Under the pieces are notes generated by a model. That model saw only the letters and a program-made list of their open reading frames with translations. It was not told the DNA's origin and made no database searches. From NCBI GenBank assembly GCA_027366155.1, contig DAHXKV010000025.1, forward strand, positions 1-33,977: 33,977 bases of DNA, read 5' to 3'. Made by a program: the position numbers and the translations under genes. Each line of letters begins with the position of its first letter. The first letter of the stretch is position 1. This DNA comes from Microcaldota archaeon. GTDB taxonomy: Archaea; Micrarchaeota; Micrarchaeia; Micrarchaeales; CABMGC01. This document shows, piece by piece, positions 25,999 through 33,910 of this stretch.

Positions 25999-26607
25999 AT
26001 GGGAAAGAAATACGAAGTTCCTCAGCTGCCATATGCGTACAACGCTCTCGAGCCATATATCTCTGAGCAGATAATGAAGCTGCATCACGACAAGCATCAC
26101 GTGGCATATGTCAATGGTGCCAATGCGGCCCTGGAGAAGATGGAGAAGGCAAGGAACGGTGAGATTCAGATAGACATAAAGGCGGTGCTTCGCGACTACA
26201 GCTTCAACTTCGGAGGACACAAGCTGCATAGCCTGTTCTGGCCCAACATGGCTCCACCAGGAAAGGGCGGGGGAAACGTCGGCGGCAACATAGCAGACAA
26301 AATAAACAAGGATTTCGGGAGCTTTGAAAAGTTCAAGAGCCAATTTACCGAAGCTGCAAAGACAGTTGAGGGCAGTGGCTGGGCGCTGCTCCTGTATGAC
26401 GCGGAGACTGACCAATTGGTCCTCACGCAGATAGAGAAGCAGAACTTCATGCATCTGGCAGGGCTGCCGATATTGCTGGGTCTGGACGTCTGGGAACATG
26501 CGTATTACCTGCAGTATTGGAACGACAGGGCCAAGTATGTCGAGGCGTGGTGGAACGTAGTAAACTGGGACGACGTAGATAAGAGGTTTGGGAAGTCCTC
26601 AGTCTGA
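25999..26607 (+). CDS. Fe/Mn superoxide dismutase
   Basis: YEVPQLPYAYNALEPYISEQIMKLHHDKHHVAYVNGAN ... LGLDVWEHAYYLQYWNDRAKYVEAWWNVVNW; GAGGTG SD-like motif upstream. Confidence 0.97.
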   Translation: MGKKYEVPQLPYAYNALEPYISEQIMKLHHDKHHVAYVNGANAALEKMEKARNGEIQIDIKAVLRDYSFNFGGHKLHSLFWPNMAPPGKGGGNVGGNIADKINKDFGSFEKFKSQFTEAAKTVEGSGWALLLYDAETDQLVLTQIEKQNFMHLAGLPILLGLDVWEHAYYLQYWNDRAKYVEAWWNVVNWDDVDKRFGKSSV

Positions 26608-26773
26608 AGCAGATGCCTGAAAATTAGAATGATATCGGTGAGTTTTGGCGAAGTCAGTGGTTCTCGCAGGCCAAGGCGCCAGCGCTCCGGATGAAGCATA
26701 AACAAGGAGAGCGTGGGCAGTTATAGAAAAGAGATATATAGTAAGTGTGGAGAGATATGGGGACTGTGGTTTC

Positions 26774-27235
26774 ATGAAATTGGTTTATTTAGCTGTGCCC
26801 GCAATCCTGGCAGTTGTTATTGCAGCAGTAATTTTTGCAGGAAGCGAACATCATGCCAAGGTACAGGTTTCCTCCCAGGCTTCCCCGCAGACAGCTGGAG
26901 TGCAGGCCCAGCGGGCCTCACAGTCAAGTAATGCAACATTGTTCAACAGCACAGTTTATTCGCACTATGCCTACCTTGTCTCTGGGCAATATCTCAGCAG
27001 CCAGGGCAGATATGCATTGGACGGATTCAATGTGAGCAGAATCCAGGAAGCGAACGGGACAGTAATCGTAAAAGTATCGCTTTCCAGCAGCATACAGAAC
27101 CAGTCAATCTCCATTGCTCCTGGAAACAAACTCTATTTTATAGAGGCAACAATGGGTGATGATGGATACGGCTTTGATTCATCTCTCGGCGATGACGGTT
27201 TCGTAATGGTGAACAGCACAGGATATGTGGTATAA
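26774..27235 (+). CDS. Secreted hypothetical protein
   Basis: Start at MKLVYLAVPAILAVVIAAVIFAG (TM/signal), Ser/Gln-rich linker, small domain. Confidence 0.55.
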   Translation: MKLVYLAVPAILAVVIAAVIFAGSEHHAKVQVSSQASPQTAGVQAQRASQSSNATLFNSTVYSHYAYLVSGQYLSSQGRYALDGFNVSRIQEANGTVIVKVSLSSSIQNQSISIAPGNKLYFIEATMGDDGYGFDSSLGDDGFVMVNSTGYVV

Positions 27236-27246
27236 TAGGTGCAGAG

Positions 27247-28071
27247 ATGAGGGTGGGAAACACCACTATAAGCACTGTTTACCTTTACCCTACAGCGATA
27301 ATGTTATTACTAGTGGCCGTGTCGTCTTTTATTTTGGGCATATTCCCTTACGGTGTTTTGGTTGCGGTTTTGGTCTGTGTTGTTACAGAGATCCTCTTCA
27401 ACAGATTCTTCTCACATAAGAATTGGAAGCATATTTCACTTTCTGCCGTGATAACTGGGCTGATAATCGGCAGCATTGTGCCGCAGAATCCCCCCCTCCC
27501 CCTTGTTGCAGTTGCCGGAATCGTAGCGATTGCATCCAAATTTGTGCTGAAGTGGAAGCATGTGCAGATATTTAACCCGGCTGCAATCGGAGTGCTATTT
27601 GCGATTGCCGTCTTCGCTTCGAGTGATGTCTGGTGGGCCGAGACAACTTACAGCATTTACGGCATTGCAGTCTCACTTGCACCATTGCTGATATTGGCTT
27701 CATGGCAGGCAAGGAGGCTTCCTGCCTCGTTCGCATTTGTTGCAGGTTCCCTTATGCTGGGATTCGTTGGGACAGGCTTTCCTGGCGCTTTCTCCCTTGC
27801 AAGCATCGATGCAGTAATGTTCAGCGTAAATTACATCCTGGCTTTCCTTATGCTTGCCGATCCGAAGACTTCTCCGCAGCATACTGCGCACCAGGTAATT
27901 TACGGCCTTGGCGTGGCCATGCTGATTTACCTTGTTTCCTCATACCATATTAGCTATCCGATACAGGTAGGCCTCTTGGCAGGGAATCTCCTGTTTGCAT
28001 TTTACAGGGTAGCCCTACGGAAAATGAGAGTCTGGCTTCATCCCATAGCCACTGCAGCGGCGACTGTTTAG
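27247..28071 (+). CDS. NqrB/RnfD-family membrane protein
   Basis: Multi-TM; HVQIFNPAAIGVLFA and FLMLADPKTSP motifs resemble RnfD/NqrB. Confidence 0.7.
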   Translation: MRVGNTTISTVYLYPTAIMLLLVAVSSFILGIFPYGVLVAVLVCVVTEILFNRFFSHKNWKHISLSAVITGLIIGSIVPQNPPLPLVAVAGIVAIASKFVLKWKHVQIFNPAAIGVLFAIAVFASSDVWWAETTYSIYGIAVSLAPLLILASWQARRLPASFAFVAGSLMLGFVGTGFPGAFSLASIDAVMFSVNYILAFLMLADPKTSPQHTAHQVIYGLGVAMLIYLVSSYHISYPIQVGLLAGNLLFAFYRVALRKMRVWLHPIATAAATV

Positions 28072-28126
28072 GGAGCAGGCATTGTATAGGTAATTTAGCT
28101 TTTGGTTTGCACGTTATTGTGTTTGC

Positions 28127-29119
28127 ATGATGCTTAATGGCTCAGGGAGGAGTTACGACAACAAGACAGCAGGCATCATACTTGTCGCGGCTGCACTGGT
28201 GCTACTTGCCAACGGCATATTTGACGTACAGCAGTTCGGGGTCCAGTATGGGCTCGGGGTTGGAGCGGCGCTTGAGAGCAGCGCATATAATTTGTCAGTC
28301 GTACAGAGCCTGCAGCCAACCGTGATAGAGGTCAAGGCAGTATACCAGGCAATACTCGAAAGCTTTATGATATCAGGAATAGGCATAGTCTTGTTTGGCC
28401 TTTCCCTCTCTCTCTTGCTCAGGAATTCGAGCATGATGGATAAGTACCTTGACAAGTACGTCCCGGTACACCTTGTGCTCCTGTTCGTCTACCTCCTGCT
28501 GCTGGTAATTATGCACATAACCTTCGGATTCGGGCTTTACGCCGCCTATGCTGCCCTGGGCGTCTGTGTTGTTGTTGACATATACCTTGCCTTAGACGCG
28601 AAACGGTCACTTGATAGGAAGAGGGAGAGCGAGAGCATAAAGATAGACCCGACAACGCCTTATGCAAACCTTGTCGCCATCAGGGAGAGGTTGTTTGGGA
28701 ATCTTTCCGGAGAGGTTAGGATAGTGGACAAGCACTTCAACTCAAATGCCATTTCAAACCTTTACAGGCTGTTTCCCTCAGAAACCAAGATAAGCAAGGT
28801 ATCAGTGATAACCTCGGAAGAGATGCTCGATTCGAAGTTTGGCATGAACTACAGCGATCTAAGAGAGGAGCTCTTGAACAGAGGAGTGGAATTTGAGGTA
28901 AGGATCATGAGAAGGGAGGATTCAACAGAGCAGCACGAGCGTTTCCTGTTCGATGACAGCCTTGCTTACAAAATACCCCCGTTCAACATAATAAACAAGA
29001 AAAGCGAGCATATACTCTCAATGGACCACGCAGAGGCCAGGAAAAGGTTCGATTATCTATACAAGGGAGCCGCAAAGCTGGAGAATTTTGCAGAGAAAAA
29101 GGGAAGGCGGCAGGATTAG
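28127..29119 (+). CDS. Membrane protein with cytoplasmic PLD-like C-terminal domain
   Basis: About 4 TM helices, then a soluble domain ending ...FEVRIMRREDSTEQHERFLFDDSLAYKIPPFNIINKKSEHI, reminiscent of half-PLD folds. Confidence 0.55.
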   Translation: MMLNGSGRSYDNKTAGIILVAAALVLLANGIFDVQQFGVQYGLGVGAALESSAYNLSVVQSLQPTVIEVKAVYQAILESFMISGIGIVLFGLSLSLLLRNSSMMDKYLDKYVPVHLVLLFVYLLLLVIMHITFGFGLYAAYAALGVCVVVDIYLALDAKRSLDRKRESESIKIDPTTPYANLVAIRERLFGNLSGEVRIVDKHFNSNAISNLYRLFPSETKISKVSVITSEEMLDSKFGMNYSDLREELLNRGVEFEVRIMRREDSTEQHERFLFDDSLAYKIPPFNIINKKSEHILSMDHAEARKRFDYLYKGAAKLENFAEKKGRRQD

Positions 29120-29731
29120 TCAGAGGTATGCCTTCCTTACTGCAGGGCGCTTTGAAATCCTCTCGTACCATGCATTTATGTTCTTGAACTCTTCGAGGTT
29201 CTGGCCGTGGGATTCATGTGCAACAATCCACGGGTAGCATGCCATGTCCGCTATAGAGTATTCATCTGCTATGTAATCCCTTCCTTCCAGGCGTTTTTCA
29301 AGCACGCCGTAAAGCCTCTTTGACTCGTTTGTGTAGCGTTCTATCCCGTATGGCACCTTTTCCTTGGCATACACCCTAAAGTGGCCTGCCTGGCCTGCCA
29401 TTGGACCCAGACCGCCTACCTGCCAGAAGAGCCATTCGATCACCTCAACACGCTTTCTGAGGGAACTTGGAATAAATTTGCCAGCCTTTTCCGCCAGATA
29501 CATCAGTATTGCGCCGGATTCAAAGACTGAGATAGGGGTGGCATTGTCCTTTGGCTCTGTGTCGAGTATCGCAGGTATCTTGTTGTTTGGGGAAATCTTG
29601 AGGAACTCCGGCTTGAACTGCTCCCCCTTAGACAGATCTACAAGGTTCTCATCGTATTTCATCCCGGACTCCTCCAGAAATATCTTTATCTTGTAGCCGT
29701 TCGGGGTCCTCGCGTAGTATAGGTTTATCAT
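29120..29731 (-). CDS. Glutathione S-transferase-family protein
   Basis: INLYYARTPNGYKIKIFLEESGMKYD, SPNNKIPAILD, VFESGAILMYLAEK, DYIADEYSIADMACYPWI. Confidence 0.92.
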   Translation of the reverse strand: MINLYYARTPNGYKIKIFLEESGMKYDENLVDLSKGEQFKPEFLKISPNNKIPAILDTEPKDNATPISVFESGAILMYLAEKAGKFIPSSLRKRVEVIEWLFWQVGGLGPMAGQAGHFRVYAKEKVPYGIERYTNESKRLYGVLEKRLEGRDYIADEYSIADMACYPWIVAHESHGQNLEEFKNINAWYERISKRPAVRKAYL

Positions 29732-29749
29732 GGTATCACGCTTTCTAGT

Positions 29750-30649
29750 TTATTTTCGCACTTTGAACGCACCTGCAAGGAAGTCGCCATAAAGCCAGAT
29801 GGCAGTCCCAAGAAGGATTCCTGCAACGCCAGACCAGACATATGGCGTGCCTGCGCCGAAGTCTCCGTATAACCAGATTGTTGTGCCCACAAGAATGAGC
29901 AGCACGCCCAAGACCACAAGCCTTGTTGAAGTCAATTTCATTTTATACACCATGTAAATGGAAATTACCACCATCAGAAAGATTGCCAGAGCGGCAGGCA
30001 GGGAAGATTCAGTAGAGGATGTAGAGAGAGGGTATCCATTGGAAGGCACGGCGATGTTATGGGGAGCCGTTGCGGTGGCATTCTTTGGAGGAACTGACTG
30101 TGATGGCTGCGTGGATGAGTTTGTGGCTTCGCCCTGTATGTTTCCGGCTATGCCCACAACCTTGCCCGAAGATGAATTTTGGCTTGAAGAGCTGCTCGAA
30201 TTAGGATTTCCAGAGACCTTTGCCGGTGAGATCGGCCCCATGACCTGGACCAGCAGGGTTGCATTTGAGGAGGAAGGGTCATCACCGATTGCGCCCAGCG
30301 AGATGTAGTATGCACCTGTCTTCGCGCTTGTGCTCACGTTTAAGGTGAGGTTTCCGGAAAATGGAGGGTCGCCTGCGCTCTGGCTTGCCTCCACGTATAT
30401 GCCTTCCGAGGATAGAACTGACTGGTTTTGTATTATCAGGTCTGTGCCCCATGTGTTCCCTGTTGCAAGGCTGACTTTGTATCCTACCGTGCCAGACGTC
30501 CCCTCGTTTAGTGAAATTGATGTCCTTGAGAGGCTTACCGCAGAGGTGCCATAACCGAAAGCATAAACGCTGGGAATTGAGTACAGCAGGACCGCAAACA
30601 GCGCGATAAAGATAGAGATGTTGGATGTTTTGAAGTTCATTTCCACCAC
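29750..30649 (-). CDS. Secreted membrane-anchored hypothetical protein
   Basis: Signal/TM N-terminus, Ser/Asn-rich stalk, duplicated C-terminal TM motif (TTIWLYGDFGAG / TAIWLYGDFLAG). Confidence 0.6.
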   Translation of the reverse strand: MVEMNFKTSNISIFIALFAVLLYSIPSVYAFGYGTSAVSLSRTSISLNEGTSGTVGYKVSLATGNTWGTDLIIQNQSVLSSEGIYVEASQSAGDPPFSGNLTLNVSTSAKTGAYYISLGAIGDDPSSSNATLLVQVMGPISPAKVSGNPNSSSSSSQNSSSGKVVGIAGNIQGEATNSSTQPSQSVPPKNATATAPHNIAVPSNGYPLSTSSTESSLPAALAIFLMVVISIYMVYKMKLTSTRLVVLGVLLILVGTTIWLYGDFGAGTPYVWSGVAGILLGTAIWLYGDFLAGAFKVRK

Positions 30650-30714
30650 ACTATTTCTAGACTTAAGGTTATTTATAGGTAAGCTAGGATAAGTGGATAT
30701 GTGGAAAAACCCAA

Positions 30715-31068
30715 CTATCCCCTTGTGCGTTCAACTTCAACCCAGACGTTGTCTGCAGATTTGAGTGCTTTTGGCTTCTGCACAGTCACTTTCACCCAGT
30801 CTATGGGCTTATGCTCGAGGCAGATGGCCGCTATACGGTCTGCAAGAGTCTCTATTAAGTTGAAATGTGAGTTCTCAGCGAGGGCGATTGCAGAAGTGAC
30901 AATGTCATGATAATTTACAGTATCAGCTATCTTGTCAGAGGCAGATGCCTTTGAAAAATCAGAATTAAACTCTACGCTTATCAGTATTTCCTGCTTCTCC
31001 TTCTTTTCGTCAAGGTTTATGCCTATCAGGCATCGCACCCGGATATTCTTTATTACTGTTTTTCCCAT
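30715..31068 (-). CDS. folB: Dihydroneopterin aldolase (FolB-type)
   Basis: MGKTVIKNIRVRCLIGINLDEKKEKQEILISVEF ... HFNLIETLADRIAAICLEHKPIDWVKVTVQKPKAL. Confidence 0.85.
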   Translation of the reverse strand: MGKTVIKNIRVRCLIGINLDEKKEKQEILISVEFNSDFSKASASDKIADTVNYHDIVTSAIALAENSHFNLIETLADRIAAICLEHKPIDWVKVTVQKPKALKSADNVWVEVERTRG

Positions 31069-31218
31069 TGCCACACTGCCCTGCAGGAATCTTCGTTCCT
31101 AATATTACTGCTTATTAGCCGGCAAGAAATAATAAGATTGGTATTTTGGCGCCAAGCACCGCGCGGATGCTTTGCGTTTGGCTGCCTAGATTTTGCACAT
31201 GGTTTCAAATGAGTCTGG

Positions 31219-31246
31219 GGGGATATTACTATCCTCTAAAATGTTA
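31219..31246. repeat. Left terminal inverted repeat of putative mobile cassette
   Basis: GGGGATATTACTATCCT(cta)AAATGTTA; matches the reverse complement of 32177-32205 (17 bp perfect plus 8 bp after a short gap). Confidence 0.75.
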
Positions 31247-31254
31247 CTTTTAGG

Positions 31255-32067
31255 TTATTTAAGTATGTATTCTTTAGTTACAAAAACTGTCGAGAATCCC
31301 ATCTTTTTATACAGTTTTTCGTTATAACTGTTAGCTTCTGTCTGAAGAAATATGTCTTTCCGACCGTTTTCCATAGCCGCGTTAACACAGTCCGCTAGTA
31401 AGGCAGTACCAATCCCTTGTTTTCTGAATGAGGGTATTACTCCTACCGAGTAAATTGCCGTATAGTTTTTAAGCATAACCAACATTGCTATTCCAGCAGG
31501 TTGATTATTCAGATATGCTAGATAAAAGAAGATCGTTTTACTTCGCTTGTGTTCAGATTTTAGATAACTATCAAGAAGTTTTTCACCATAAATTGGTGAT
31601 AGTCCACCATAAGGCGTATCCTTAGTTCTTTTACCTCCATAGGAATAGTTGAATACTCGCTTTGCAACTTTCATTTCTTTTTCAGAGTCTACTAATTTAA
31701 TATTGAGGTTTGGGTTTTTTGTTACCCTGATCTTATTTTTAATAAGTGTCATCCACGCCACATTAGACTCGGATTTCCACCCCATATTAACCAAAATAGC
31801 TGATAGATTATGTGGTCTGGTCCAGGAGGTTATAACAAAACATGGTTTTCTGTTAACTTTTCTGTAAAACATAACAACATCGTTAATAGCCTTTGGTACA
31901 TTCTTTGCGGTTAGGTTTATCTGACCGGCATAATTACACAAAATATCAGAGATTCTATCACTATAAAATAAAACATAACCTGACCTTTTCTTCTTATGAA
32001 GTGACAGTACATCTACCCAGAGAGCATTGTGATTCTTTTCTGCTGTTTTCCAATCTTTTGTCTTCAT
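31255..32067 (-). CDS. GNAT-family N-acetyltransferase with additional N-terminal region
   Basis: YSVGVIPSFRKQGIGTALLADCVNAAMENGRKDIFLQTEANSYNEKLYKKMGFS (acetyl-CoA loop); AT-rich relative to flanks. Confidence 0.85.
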   Translation of the reverse strand: MKTKDWKTAEKNHNALWVDVLSLHKKKRSGYVLFYSDRISDILCNYAGQINLTAKNVPKAINDVVMFYRKVNRKPCFVITSWTRPHNLSAILVNMGWKSESNVAWMTLIKNKIRVTKNPNLNIKLVDSEKEMKVAKRVFNYSYGGKRTKDTPYGGLSPIYGEKLLDSYLKSEHKRSKTIFFYLAYLNNQPAGIAMLVMLKNYTAIYSVGVIPSFRKQGIGTALLADCVNAAMENGRKDIFLQTEANSYNEKLYKKMGFSTVFVTKEYILK

Positions 32068-32127
32068 TGTCTATGCCTATAGAATTACTTATGATGCAGT
32101 CAATATGATTGTACTATAGATAATTAA

Positions 32128-32180
32128 GTTATTTGTCTTCGATAACGTAATCAGTAACGTTATTCGCTTTGACAAATAAC
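32128..32180. repeat. Nested inverted repeat (large hairpin) upstream of the GNAT gene
   Basis: GTTATTTGTC(32128-32137)...GACAAATAAC(32171-32180) enclosing ATAACGT(32142-32148)...ACGTTAT(32157-32163). Confidence 0.75.
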
Positions 32181-32205
32181 ATTTCTTAAGGATAGTAATA
32201 TCCCC
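32177..32205. repeat. Right terminal inverted repeat of putative mobile cassette
   Basis: TAACATTT(cttaa)GGATAGTAATATCCCC, inverted copy of 31219-31246. Confidence 0.75.
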
Positions 32206-32206
32206 G

Positions 32207-32233
32207 AATGCGTCTGGGGTTGCGGGGATTTGA
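32207..32233 (-). other. tRNA 3'-end-like remnant, possible att site
   Basis: Minus strand GGTTCAAATCCCCGCAACCCCA: T-loop TTCAAAT, T-stem 3' half, acceptor 3' strand and discriminator A, but the 5' T-stem half (ATTGG) does not pair and no tRNA body follows. Confidence 0.45.
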
Positions 32234-32333
32234 ACCAATCGAATGTCACAAATAAAGCTATTTAACCCAAGATGATTCAGATTTCAGAATATCTGAACCC
32301 AAAATCTAGCGCGCTTGTTTCTTTGTTTCAACT

Positions 32334-32540
32334 TCAGACAACACCGAGTATGCTCAGGATTATCACGCTAAGAATGACTACTATGTAGATCCTAAGCCCC
32401 ACCATCAGATACTCTTCCTTTTTGGTTAGCACCATGCGGCCAAGCTTCTCCTTCTTTACAAAGGTTGCGTGGTCTCCTATTACTCCAATTATCTCCTCTT
32501 TTGTCATCATCGTCGTCTTCAACTCGTGGTTTGCGTTCAT
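32334..32540 (-). CDS. Small C-terminally anchored membrane protein
   Basis: 68 aa; ATG overlaps the NRAMP stop (ATGA); C-terminal TM YIVVILSVIILSILGVV. Confidence 0.6.
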   Translation of the reverse strand: MNANHELKTTMMTKEEIIGVIGDHATFVKKEKLGRMVLTKKEEYLMVGLRIYIVVILSVIILSILGVV

Positions 32541-33910
32541 ATGTGTCCACCTTGTACTAGCAATATTGCTAGAATGGTATTCATCACAATTATTCCGATT
32601 ATTATCGCTACAACAGCGATGTTCGTAAGTTTTCCATTAACCTTGTCGCCCATCAGGCTCTTGTCATTCACAAGGAAATAAAGGAAGATTAGTGCAGGTG
32701 GCATCAATATTGTCGCAGTAATCTGTACCAGTAGTGTAAAAAAGCCAAGAGGCGCATTTGGTATGAGCACTATAAGTGCTGCGCCAACTATACTTATGAA
32801 GAAAACTGCGTAGAAGGGTTTTGCTTCACTGAATTTTCTGTTGAGGCTGTGCGGAAGATTCATTACTTCGCCGAAAGCCCATGCCGATGAGGATGCCAGA
32901 GCGAAGGCAGCTACGAATCCCGCCTCGAACAGCCCTATTGAAAATAGGACTCCGCCATATTGGCCCATCACCTTTGCGATGCCATTGGCGAAGGCAAGGT
33001 CGGTATAAGACAGCGCGCTTGTGCCGCCCATATGCAGAGTCAGGGCTGTAAGTATGACAATCGCGACAGATATGATTCCCATCAACGCTGCTCCGATGAA
33101 GGTGTCTAGTTTCCCATAGAGCAGGTCTTCTTTTACGCCTCCCTTGTCCACGACAGCAGATTGTTGATAGAAGAGCATCCACGGAGCTATAGTGGTTCCG
33201 AGGTTGGCAATCAGTAGGAATACAAATGCGGTGATTGAACTGCCAAGGGGTATTCCCGAAAACGAAAAGGCTTTTTCTATCTGCGTTATGGTGGGATGCG
33301 CCATAAACGCCAGTGGAATATACACCAAGTTCAGGATGGCGAATACGAGAATTATCTTCTCTATGACCAGATACCTTCTGAATGAAAGGATAAAGAGAAG
33401 CACGACGGCACTTATCAAAACGCCATAAACCAGTGGAACGCCAATGAATAGCAGTGCCGCCCCCATGCCTATGAACTCGGTTATCATAGTCAAGAAGTTG
33501 GCTATAATGAGGTCGCCCATGGAGAACAGGCCCCAGCCTTTTCCGAACCTGCTGAAAATCAACTCAGCATGTCCGCGATGCGTCACATCTCCAAGCCTCA
33601 CAGTCATCTCTTGAACAATGTAGGCCACGAAAAGCATCAGAATCAGGAATGGTATGAAGATGCTTATTCCGTAAGTAGCCCCAGTTATCGCATAGGTGAT
33701 GACTCCTCCCGCGTCGTTGTCCGCCAGCATCACGAGCATCCCAGGGCCTATAAGGAGTAGGAACAGCACCATCTTCTTCAGGAGAGATTTCTCTGATTTG
33801 AGGCGGTCTATCTGCCTCCTCTCTTTCACACGCACTAGGTCTTCAGACTTTATGTCGTCGTCCTTCTTCTGTTCGCCTTTGCTATTGGCACTCCGCCTTG
33901 TGTTTTTCAT
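32537..33910 (-). CDS. NRAMP-superfamily transporter, noncanonical
   Basis: GPGMLVMLADNDAGGVITYAITGATYG, multi-TM, LIANLGTTIAPWMLFYQQSAVVDKG; overall NRAMP architecture. Confidence 0.85.
   Translation of the reverse strand: MKNTRRSANSKGEQKKDDDIKSEDLVRVKERRQIDRLKSEKSLLKKMVLFLLLIGPGMLVMLADNDAGGVITYAITGATYGISIFIPFLILMLFVAYIVQEMTVRLGDVTHRGHAELIFSRFGKGWGLFSMGDLIIANFLTMITEFIGMGAALLFIGVPLVYGVLISAVVLLFILSFRRYLVIEKIILVFAILNLVYIPLAFMAHPTITQIEKAFSFSGIPLGSSITAFVFLLIANLGTTIAPWMLFYQQSAVVDKGGVKEDLLYGKLDTFIGAALMGIISVAIVILTALTLHMGGTSALSYTDLAFANGIAKVMGQYGGVLFSIGLFEAGFVAAFALASSSAWAFGEVMNLPHSLNRKFSEAKPFYAVFFISIVGAALIVLIPNAPLGFFTLLVQITATILMPPALIFLYFLVNDKSLMGDKVNGKLTNIAVVAIIIGIIVMNTILAILLVQGGHI

Noticed and set aside
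26615-26710. Possible ncRNA or tRNA-like element after sod
   Set aside because: Searched for cloverleaf and C/D signatures; arms do not pair convincingly.
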